A stretch of 64,000 nt of DNA from Carallia brachiata (taxonomy: Eukaryota; Streptophyta; Magnoliopsida; Malpighiales; Rhizophoraceae), in NCBI GenBank assembly GCA_021464245.1, contig JADCRB010000007.1:7012819-7076818 (forward strand). Reading direction: 5' to 3'. Position numbers and translations under genes: made by a program. This document shows, one piece after another, positions 50,601 to 61,300 of this stretch; position 1 is the stretch's first letter, and each line of letters opens with the position of its first letter. The notes below the pieces were generated by a model that saw nothing but the letters and a program-made list of their open reading frames with translations, searched no databases and was not told where the DNA came from.

Positions 50601-52907
50601 AAGTTGACTGTATTTTATTCAATAATATTTTAATGTCTGCAGTTTGCATCATGTGTTTATTCAATTGATCTAGTTTGATTTCTTGTTCTGTCTATGATAG
50701 CATGAAGCATTGTGCCCACAAATCCTTTGATATTCTGTTATTTGTTCTAAGCAAGTTTGTGATGAAGTGTAGGCATCTGACAAAGAAGATCCGGACTGCT
50801 GGCTAGCTGCATGAAGTTAGCTTTTAGTTGTTTTAGACTGCGAGATTCTTATTGGTTGAGGATCTCTCTGTATGATGAGATTGGTAATATCTTGCAAAAA
50901 GACATGAGCAATGCCGTTAATCTTTTCGCTCATCTATGAAATCACTCTGCTATTATCTTTTTGCAGGGAATCTACACGCCTATTGTTGGATCCTCTGCGA
51001 GCTTTGTAAGTTGCTCTTTCCTCGATAACTGTCTTCATGAATCTATGTAGCTTTCTTCATTTTTGCATGTTCTCTATTTTCCATTTCCCTTAATATTAAA
51101 TTATAGTGCCATCAAATGTTTTGTCTACAACCTCTTTTGTTGTTTTGTATACACTTTCTAATTAGGGCAATGATGATGTATGGGCATTTAGTAAAGAAGT
51201 CCTGCTCCTGGACTGGTTGCTAGACATATGAAGTGTTAACTTCAGGTTCTCTTAAATTATGCAATCCTTTTTGCTTGGAGATTGTGTTTCTATAGGCCAA
51301 GTGTGCTAACATCTTTTAGTAAAAAGGAATTAGCAATCACGTTGATCTTCGCGAAAAGGTGTCCCAGTTTACTTCCATATTGTGACTTCTAGGCTTGTCC
51401 TTCCACACTCTGTTTGTCATATTTCTATAGGCACTTCCTCTTAAATTTTCTTCATTGGCTTTAGCAAGCATGGCAAGATGTTCATCTTTGTTATTATTAT
51501 GCATTATTTCGTTGTTCTTCACTTGTTTTTTTTTCTGCATTTTGCTTTGATCCATATAAGCATTGTTTACAAGGATTGAATCTGGTTTGGAGTGAAAGAT
51601 CAGTCTTCTTCACAGGTCTTAGGTTCTGGTTAAGTCCTTTTGTCTGATTGTATTCTTTTGGGAGAGCTTGTCTCCATTAGCAATGTCCTTCTAGTGAGGT
51701 CATCTTACTATCAAGTGTTATTTTATCTCAGGGTTACTTTAACAATGTCTTCGTGTATGTTAAAGACTACACCTACAGGTATGAATTTGACTTTCATGAT
51801 GTCAGTTACTCTTTTCATCATTTGTCTAAGTTTGCCTCTCATATTGTGGGTGTTATTTTTTGACTGATGATCTTGTAAGATGATTATTGATAGGATTTGA
51901 GTGGGTGAACATAATTATGGGCAAGTTGAAAACACTGCAGTGTTTATTGGCAGATTGGGGGGCGGAAGACTATTTTCTTCCCATACCAGGGAGATTCCTG
52001 TTCGCTTGGAGTAGGATCTGTTATGGCCAGGAATGGCTTTAATATCACTGTTATCTAGCTAGCAACACCTGGAGTGTGTGTGAAGGTAACTTTTGATTCT
52101 CTTGTATGCGAACCTTATTTGTTGATGATTTGTGTTTTTGTATGATGAGATTGACAAAATGACTCTTTTATTGTCTTTCTGTGGGAAATTAATGCACTTA
52201 TTTGTGGATTGTTTGCATTTTCTGTGGTGAGAATTGTAAGTTTTTAAGTTTTTCATACTTTAATACTTTTGTTTGTTCTTCATTTACTTTTTTTTAGTTG
52301 TCTTGTTTTCTCAGCAATTCTCCAATTAAGAGGGAATCAAAAGAAGGTGAATAGTGAGAGGAAAGGGATAGAGTGACCCAAGTTAGTTCATGTTGTCGAT
52401 CGCAATAACAATTAAATTAAGACTTTTGCTATTGTTGTTGCTTTTTTCTAAGAAAATCTGATTTTATTAATCCTTCCAACGTGATAGTATTACTATCAGG
52501 CCAGGAAAACACTTCAATTCGGACTCGTATGTGGGTTTCACTACTTATATGGTTCACATTCTTGACTTAGATGCCAGGAATATAACATGAATGCTGATAG
52601 AAGCAAAATCGAAACTTATTTCCATGAAATATGCTCAGTTTGAGAAAAATCGATGCAGTGTTCATTGGTGGTTTGGAGGAAGGAATACTATTTTCTCTCC
52701 ACACCAGGAAGATCCCTGTTCACTAAGTGTAGGACCTCTCAAGGTCAGGAGTCGTTGCAACTTCAGTATGGGCATCTACCAAGCAAGAGTTATTTTTTGG
52801 TTCTCTTGTATGCAATCCTTATTGGTTTATGGTTTGTGGTTTTGTATGATGAGACTGACGAAATGAATCCGTTATTATCTTTCTGCAGGAAATTAATGCA
52901 CCTATTT

Positions 52908-54012
52908 GAGGTAATTTCAGAGCTCCAATATTTGATTCAACCTGAAAAGTGGGTCTCAAAAGAGAAAAGCTGTTAATTATCTGGTATTTGTTCTTTGATG
53001 AGACCTATCTCTGTCCCAATTTTTTAGCCATCGACCTTAATCTCTGATAAAATTCTGTCCCCATCCACCGTTGTTGCATACGATCCTATCCTATCATACG
53101 ATCCTGCAATCTGGATCGGAATTCTGATTACTATGTGTATCTTCCTTCATTCCTGTGACGATTTTCTTCCAGATTTTCCACAACTCAATGATCAATTCTG
53201 GTGGTAGACTTTGCATTTGCTAGTGTGATACTAGTATCTCGGGAAGGCATATTAGTCCATATCCAAGCTTGACCTGGCTATCAACAGACAACAGTCGTCA
53301 ACAAAAGGAGGATATGCTTCTTTGATTAAGACAATTTAAAGAAAACGAAAAGAATGCTAGAGAAGGAACATAAATTTTGTAGTTTTCTTTCCTTTTTTAA
53401 AATCCCTTGTGAACATTGTCCACAAGTTTATAATTTCCTTTGCGTGTTCTATACTATATATGCCGCTTTATTCAACCTTGAACTTTCGAAGTTCTTCATC
53501 GTATAGACTGCCAGTGGGTCCGTGTGGATTATTAAAGTGCTGGTTTGATCTTGAGAAACTTCAATTAGTCTTAATTTGCGCATATTTTACTCTCGTGTGC
53601 AATTTATCTATTTCAGCTTTGGAACCTGATTGCAATTATGCTATTATTTTATCATCCCTTATGGTTCTAATTTTTTTTTTCCTAGCTTTTTTGAACACAT
53701 ATGGCATTTGTTAATTGTGTGTGCTGAAGACTTAAGTCCTTCAATAAGCGTTGACGTGCCTGACTTTTGGTACCTTCATCCAAACCAATCTGCTCAACTT
53801 ATTTGTCTTGTTCTTCTCCTTTATCAGAAAGAAAGAAAACCAAAGAAAGAAGCAGAAGAAGGATGAAATGGAGGGGCTGATACCTCTGGTATACAAAACA
53901 CTAGAGAAGAACAAAATTCGGAGGCAATGCGTGCTTTTGTCATCTGGGGCTGCTCAGACTGAGAGCTACAACATATCATTAGTATCAGACTTCTACAACA
54001 GCAGCAAGATCA
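52908..54012 (+). repeat. Copy B of the roughly 1-kb direct repeat
   Basis: A diverged duplicate of 27183-28165. It starts immediately after the last array module (52889-52907), so the junction is sharp. Compared with copy A it has extra sequence near 53190-53260 and 53665-53740. Confidence 0.85.
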
Positions 54013-54017
54013 TCTAA
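53868..54017 (+). pseudogene. Truncated duplicate of the 28018 small-protein gene
   Basis: The frame starts MEGLIPLVYKTLEKNKIRRQ and follows the 28018 gene for about 45 residues. It then stops after NSSKII at 54015-54017. The second half (HRRH segment, His run, basic end) is missing. The remnant would be 49 residues. The upstream flank is duplicated too, so it may still be transcribed, but the product is probably non-functional. Confidence 0.75.
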
Positions 54018-56985
54018 ATGAGTTTTAATTATTTTCTTTTTCTCTTTTTATTAAACTGTGTTTTTCTGAAAAAAAAAGATTATTTTATTTCTTTCCAAAA
54101 AAATTCCACATGCAATTTTGGAAAAACACCAGCTGTAAATCTTAAAATCTTTCGAGCCATGTCTGTGTTGCTTTTTCATCTTTCTGATGTGTGCTTTCCA
54201 CGTGGACCTTTAATTTTGGGCAAATATCTGGAGTGATACAAACAAATTGCTTGCATTTTTCCAATTTTAAAAGCAAATTGTAAGCTATGATGCAACTTCT
54301 TAGTAGACTGCCAATTGAAGTTAATCACACCAAGTAAATCCAGCTTCGCTCTCTTTTGGTGGATCTTAATCTTATCATGTTTGAAACGTCACATGAATAC
54401 GATGTTTAAATTATGATAATAGAGTGGGTGAGACCAAGAAACAAACTTGTTTCGAGAACACTGGGGCTATCTGATTGTGCGTGGAAAAAACTGGCATCGA
54501 TATGAAGTAGAATACACGGATTCATGCAGTTGGCTTCCTGTCTTAGTCATAGTTTGTCCCCTGAATCTTTATCTTAATTTTAATTGTGAAATGAAAGTTA
54601 TAATGCAATTTGGTAGCAACAGATATAGCATTTTCTATTAATTGTAATGTTGTTAAGGACAGATTAAATCATTTACTACAGAACCAAAAGGTATATGTTA
54701 ATTTTGCAGACTTCGTATGGTGCAAATTTCTATTTAAATAAACATGCCATCTAAAGTATAGTTGGAAGGGCATATAAATTAAGGTCAAATCATACGAGTC
54801 ATTTTAGTGAAAAATGAATCTATTATCAAGCTGCTCATCAAGCCTAAAACTTCAGTCCAATGTTAAGCCTAAACAAATTAAGTTCATAGAATCTGAAGAT
54901 AATTTACTTCAGTAGTATCAAAGTTTAATGATCTTAAGAGCTTGTGAAAAAATAGACACGATTGTTTGAAAACCTACGCCCAATTGGGATAGCTGTGTTG
55001 GCTCGTTAAAGAAAAAGCTAAACTCGATTGGGGTAGTTATAGAGAAGCAAGCTCACATGGGATAAAAAAAAAACAAGGATTCTACACCTCAATGTCCAAG
55101 TGAATAATTCGCCAACAAGAGGACTATAAAGAGATTGCGCTTAGATAAATGAAAAAATTATCCAAATTTTTGAGGTCCGAAGATTACAGTATCAAGCTTG
55201 AGGCCAGTATAACTGAAGGGAACTGCAGAGCCGAAGAAGTCAGGCACAAACAAGCCAGTATTTGAACAAGTGACAACTAGGCTTTAAGATATTCAACTCT
55301 AATTGCACTTGGGGAAGAGTGTTAGAGAGAATTTGACATAGCAAAAAAAATGTAGTTGGAATGACATATAAACCAAGGTGAAACCAAACCAAAATAGCCA
55401 TCGAGCTTATTATTACGCCCAACACTTCAATCTAATGTCAAGTTCAAGCAAGTCAAATTGTCTGAAAATAATTTACTTCAGCCACAAGGCCAATCCGTGG
55501 CAGAGCCACTTAAATTCCCCCACTCAAAAAATAAATCTCTATATGACATATATAGAATTGTCAAGGTTGCCCCAACTTCAATTTTTTGCTTACCCCCACT
55601 TGAATTTTTTTTCTTGTTTCAACTCAAAATTTAAACCGTTGGATCTGTTGGATGAAGACATTTTAAACTTTTCAATTATTATACATTACCAAAATTGTCA
55701 TCAATTTTTTTTTCTAATTTTTAAAATGAGTTAGTTTATTTAATTAATTATATTTATAAGATGTATATGACTTATACACAAATATAATTTAAGTTATATA
55801 AAATATAGATAAATTTGCTTAGTTTCAAGTGAATGAACAATTGATATCTATCATATTTTGAATTAAAATCAATATATTTAATAATCGTTAGTGATAGACT
55901 AAAATTTTATACATATATAACAATTTTAAAAAGTGTAAAAATGAAACATGTAATTATAGTCATTAAATAAATTTCACGAAGACAAATTTTGACGTACCAA
56001 TAAAAGTATTACTTTATAATTCATTATTCAATAAAATAGTAGATAAATAAAATTAGAAAGTTATAAGAACTGATTTTTTTTTTCAAACGTAAGAAGAGCA
56101 CTATTTATTATCATTTCTTTTGACAAAATAAAAGGTGAACAATATGCATAAATTTTAGCTCATCTAATTATATTATGTTATTTAATATTTTCATAAGTAT
56201 GCTACTAAAAATTAGGTAAAAAATAATATGGATAAAATTAATATTATATTATTTTATATTACTTGAAATTTTGTTTCATTGGCCATACGTAAAGAGCCAA
56301 TCTCTTAATTTTTTCGGACGAGACAAAAGTGTTGGACGGCTCCAGGCTCGTAGGATAATTTGTTGAAACTTACCTGATTGTCATTAAAAAAAGAAAAAAA
56401 GAAAGCAAAATTTTGTGCATGTCTCAATGGGCTTTCTCATAAATTGATGATCAGGTGGTTTCTACTGCTATAGTTGTCTATCCTCTCAGAACTCAAAAGA
56501 GGTGAACTGTCTCTTCAGTTCTGTAGACGTTAGAGAAAGAGAGAACTAAACTGGCCAGCAGAGAAAAGCACACATAACTGTTTAGCAATTTTTAAGCCCT
56601 CTTTTCTACTGCAAAAGTTGCTGTAATTTTCCATTCTCTGATTGCCCTTCTTGGAAGGCAGCTGGCTCTAACTTTCTGTTGTTTCTTCATTGCTGCAGAA
56701 ACTTGGTGAAACGCTGCTGCACATGCTGGACTGAAATTCTGTCAAGTTGCTGCAGCCTTAGTTTTCAGCTATTCTTCTTGAGCTGTCGCAGCAGAGGGAG
56801 CTTGCTGCTGCTGGAGTTGATTCTGGTATTTCAGGTACTACAAAACCCTGCTGCTTCAAAACTCAACTTCTCCGCTACTGCTAATGTTGCTGCTTCTGTT
56901 ATGCAGTTCCTGCTATTTCTTTTTCAGCAAAACTCTCACTTGCTTCGAATTATTCCATCTTCACGCACTGCCCTCTTAATCAATT
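54018..56985. other. AT-rich intergenic region and TNL upstream region
   Basis: No gene recognised from 54018 to about 56450. The block near 55490-55620 (GTGGCAGAGCCACTTAAATT followed by C-rich and T-rich tracts) looks like old transposon sequence, but no termini were found. From about 56500 the DNA becomes pyrimidine-rich and probably holds the TNL promoter and 5' UTR. Confidence 0.5.
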
Positions 56986-58332
56986 ATGAGTTATAATTAT
57001 CCGAAGGCTTTGTCTTCCCCTTCTTCTTCCTCTTCCTCTGCTTGTCCCGCCACCGGCAACCGCAATCAGCATCAATGGAAGTTTGACGTCTTCTTGAGCT
57101 TTCGGGGTGAAGACACTCGTGACAATTTCATCAGCTATCTCCGTGACGCCTTGTCTCAAAAAGGTCTTGAGACCTTCAAAGACTACCAGCTTCAAAAAGG
57201 AGACGAAATCAAGCCGGCCCTTATGCAAGCAATCAAAGAATCAAAGGTTGCAGTGGTCGTTTTCTCCAAAGACTACGCATCCTCTTCCTGGTGCTTAGAC
57301 GAACTCGTCAAGATCATGGAATGCCAGGAAACCCACGGGCTGATTGTTGTACCCGTTTTCTATAATGTGAATCCATCCGATGTCAGGAAACAGACTGGGA
57401 CCTTCGCATTTGGTCGTAAGCGCAAGAGGAATTCCCAGGGTAGATCTGACAGGTTCCCCAAGTGGAAGGACGCGTTGACCAGAGCTGCCAATCTATCCGG
57501 GTGGGATTCCAATAGCATCGGGTAAGTTTACAAGGTTCAAGATTCTGTCAATTACAGGTTGAGTGAAAGACTGTAAGTTGACTTAGTTTCAAACCCACCT
57601 GGCTAGTTTATTGTAAGGGATAAATGCTTAAAAAGTTTTAAAATTTTTGAGAAGTTTTGTAATTGGGTTCTAAATGTTTTAAAATTTTTAAATTAGTCTT
57701 TCAATCTTTAATTTTCATTCCATATTTGTCCTTTATTTTGGATATGTTGCAATCAAATTGGATAAACATACTTTGACTTAACCGAGATCCTATAATAAAA
57801 ATCTAAGTATATCTTAAAAATAAGTAACTACAGTTATGTAAGTATTTTACTAAGTTTCTCTTTTTTTTTTTTTTTAATCTCATATATAAAAGACAAAAAC
57901 CATAAATTTCTACAACTAAAAATTTTAGGTCTTTCTCTTTTATATGTTAGAGGGAAGAAAATTAGTGGAACATACACGTGGACATATTTATGCAATTTTA
58001 AGATAATATTTGAGTTTTTTTATTGTATTAAATTATGTATCAACTAATTTGATCAATTTTTGTCAAAAATTTAAAAAAAAATTCGTATTAAATGAAAATT
58101 AATGGTTGAGGACTAATTTGAATACTAAAAACCCTTTACGACTTAATTGCAAATATCACCAAAGATAAGGTTGTCAAAATTGGACCTACCATTAAACTAA
58201 AAAAATTAGTTATTCAAAATTAAACCAGTCCAACCAGTTCAACTGAAATTGAATCGATAAAATATGTATGTAATATTAAATATATAAAAAATTTAATATC
58301 TATATATATTATATAAAAATATTGATGAGTTA

Positions 58333-58378
<46 letters not shown>

Positions 58379-61300
58379 TTTAATTATATATGATTTATAA
58401 TTTAATGTATGAGAGCGTTAAAAATTAATTAATATATTGTATAGAGGTAAGTAATTAAGATCAGTAATTTAATAAAATAAGATATTCTATATTTTAATTT
58501 GGTGTAAAGAGAAACGTGTTTACTTTTTAGTTCAGCACAATTTTTTTTTGATATTATATTATGTTGCGAAAGTATTTATAAGAAAAAGATTTATAAAGTT
58601 AAAGATAACACAAAAACTATTAAAACTAGTATATTTATTAAAAAAATGTGCTTATACAATGTATTTTAAAATAAAAAATGAAGAAAAAGAACTTGAAAAG
58701 AAAATGAATGTGTTAAAATTTTATCGATGGTTAATTAACATGCTTATCGCATGGCTAATACTTAGAGGAAAAAAAAAACAACGCGGGTGGATTGGAGCGA
58801 AAATTATTAAGTAATGAAATATATTGATATGAAATTTATATTTATATGTCAATATATAAAATTGAAATTGAGAAAAAACTTTAGTATTTGTCTCTCTAAT
58901 ATATAACGATTTTTCATGAATTTGTAAATTTAAAATAATAATAAAATATTTTATAATTATGAAAATTTTATCACAATTAGAATTATGATTTACAATTAAT
59001 ATAAATTTAATTATAATCAAATAGGAATTCTTTTGATTTAGGGGGTTCGATATTGATGATTGCTGTTATTGCTACTAATTACTGATTATTGTTACTGATT
59101 GTTGATTGCTGTTACTAATAGACAAAATGAAATTATAGTATTTAATTAAATTAACATTAATTATTATTAATTAAATAATAAAATTATTATTTTAGACATC
59201 TTATTTTACAATAGTCTATCTTGTTACCTCTAACAAATTTTAACTAATCCTATTTATTTATAAATAAAAATTTTATCAAATATATAACTTGAAGATCAAC
59301 TACAATGTGTGATAAATATTATTATTTTTTAAATTTTTTTACTGTATAGATTTATTGTGTTAAAACATTATTATTATTTTTTACTGTTGATCTACTGTTC
59401 ACACTGAAAAAATTAGAAAAAAAAATAAAAAAGTGGAAAAAAAAAGTCACTCTACCTAAAATAATATCATTTTTATGATAAAGATGTGCTCATATAGAGT
59501 TTTAATAAAATAATATTATTTTTTCATATTATTTTCAAAAAAAAGTTCCAAAAAAAACAAGAAATGCTTAGTATTCCACCACATACACGGGCTCTAACAA
59601 AACAATACACAAAGAAAGATTGCAAACAAAAAAAAATTTTAATTTTTGGCGTCCCTCTCGTACGGTTAAAAAGTAAAAGCGTCCCTACTTAGGCCTTGCA
59701 CAGTGCGATACGATTTGGAGGTCAGTTTGATGATTGGACTATTAATCAGCTGCTAATAGCAATAAAAAGTAGAAGTCTTTACTTTTTCAATTAGCAGCAG
59801 TTTAAATTATTTATCAGCAATCAACTGCTGATAAAAACCTTAACCAAACACTTTAGTCGTTATTTTTCAAAACAATAACAGTAACAACACCTTTCAAAAT
59901 TAAAACTAAACACTCTCTTATATATTTCTACTTGCATTATAATTAAATTTTTATAACTGCAAATTTTATAATAAAATAAAATAATAAAAAATAGTTCATG
60001 AATCCCCCCTTTTAAAAAAGAAGAAAAAATAAAAAAAAAATCTCTCAAATTTACCTATAAATTTTTTCTCAAAAGAAAAAAAAAATTATTTTTAAATTTA
60101 TTTTCCTAAAACGGAAAAAAGGTTCTTTTTATTTTCTTTAAAAAATTTTAAAAATTATTAAAAAATAATACTCAAAATTGAAATTTTTTTTATTTTTTCT
60201 TTTAAATACACTAAAGTAAAAATAAATTTTTTTAAAAATATAATTAAATTTACATATCACGTAAGTTTATTACTAGTTATCTATTATAAACAAAGAGGGG
60301 CCTCTGCCATGGTGGTGCAGGCATCTCCCTTGACCATGTAAGGTCAAAGGTTTGATTTCAACAAGTCCTATAATTCTGCTAGCCATTTTTTGAAGAAGGT
60401 AAGATATTCAAACTAAATTGACGGTTGAATTGGCCAGTTAACTGATTTATTTTCAACAAGTAAAAATTGACCTAGACCTTGGACTGGTTCTCAGTCTAAT
60501 CCAATCCTAACAACAATAACTAAAAATTTTTGATTTATTAAGACCTTATTCAGAGTCTGTGCTGGGCCCTCTTGAATTTCAACCTTTTGAAAAATCTCTT
60601 TTGAATTTTAATGGATGACATTTTTATGTAAATCTATTGTCAGAATTGCTACAAAACCTAATTAATTTGCAACCGAAATGTACAGAACTCCCAAAAGAGA
60701 CATTGAGTAATGCCTACAAGTACGTTGCAACTATTGCTAACTATGGTTTCATGCGCCTTTGGACGCTAGAACTAAGTTATGTCTCGTACTTACATATATA
60801 AAATAAAAACAAAAGCTTAAGCCTATGTTTTACATCACATGATATCTTACCTAGTCCCAAAAGAACATTAAGACCAAAAATCTACGCTCTTAGTCCCAAG
60901 CCAACTGGTATGGCTGCTTCTTTCTCTTCTTTCTTTGTATCATGCTTCTACTGCTACTTCTTCTTTCTTTTCTGCGAGTCTGGACAGTTTACAAAGTTTC
61001 CATGAAAACTCTCACTTGACATCAATAGTAACAATAATGTGCACTGCACGGTTATGAAATTTTGGATTATTTATGGCAGGCCGGAACGTGAACTTATTGG
61101 CCAAATTGTCAGAGATGTTTTGGAGAAACTGAACCAAGCATTACCTTTGCCTACAGGCTTGGAGCGCCTAGTGGGAATAAATTCACACCTTGAGCAAATC
61201 AAAAGCATACTGTCTATTGGGTCCCAAGACGTTCGCATTTTAGGGATTTGGGGCATGGGCGGTATAGGCAAAACAACTATTGCTGAAGCTATATTCAGCC

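Larger units (their letters stand above)
33000..52905 (+). repeat. Nested tandem array of decayed multi-exon units
   Basis: Nearly 20 kb is built from recurring blocks in one orientation. Large pairs: 33320-33870 with 39800-40350; 33840-34250 with 40340-40740; and 34280-35840 with 41710-43220, also seen partly at 45300-46460. Small modules recur more often, with an AG before them and GTAAG-like bases after them. The commonest, about 50 bp, starts near 33968, 38014, 40468, 41225, 43588, 44341, 45073, 46869, 48524, 48953, 50967, 51431, 52184 and 52889. Better copies translate as ETHAPILAIFAFALASI, EIHAPVLRIVALALAGV and ECCAPVLGCAAFGLASI. Other modules: ALFTRMESGF.. (34107, 40603, 44487, 49096, 51559), MEAPMVEAEIVFQIIQMGEK (34350, 38551, 41775, 45346), and one ending LDRWLDI-stop (43419, 44087, 46653, 50773, 51187). 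No copy has a complete open frame, and I do not recognise the parent. It could be a dead tandem gene family or a long non-coding transcript. Confidence 0.8.
57522..61079 (+). other. Large AT-rich intron 1 of the TNL gene
   Basis: About 3.56 kb between the TIR and NB-ARC exons, with donor G|GTAAGT and acceptor GGCAG|G. It holds an AT microsatellite, a possible SINE head at 60300 and much low-complexity AT sequence, including a diverged ACCAGTCCAACC-type block near 58225 that recalls the hAT element at 31.3 kb. No gene is seen inside. Confidence 0.75.

Noticed and set aside
33000..52905. Array interpreted as an LTR retrotransposon or virus-like insertion
   Set aside because: No gag-pol, protease, integrase or reverse transcriptase peptides, no primer binding site and no long terminal repeats. 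The repeats are short exon-like modules.
33000..52905. CRISPR-like array
   Set aside because: Module spacing is irregular (0.4-4 kb), copies are diverged and splice-like, and the genome is a plant.
55490..55640. GTGGCAGAGCCACTT block as a transposon terminus
   Set aside because: The GTGGC/GCCAC palindrome is short, and no partner end was found nearby.
58160..58320. Second AACCGG-type hAT element in TNL intron 1
   Set aside because: Only weak similarity to one arm; no matching right end or target duplication was found.
59030..59850. MITE suggested by GCTGATT/AATCAGC-type inverted words in TNL intron 1
   Set aside because: The inverted words are scattered and no paired termini or target duplication could be aligned.
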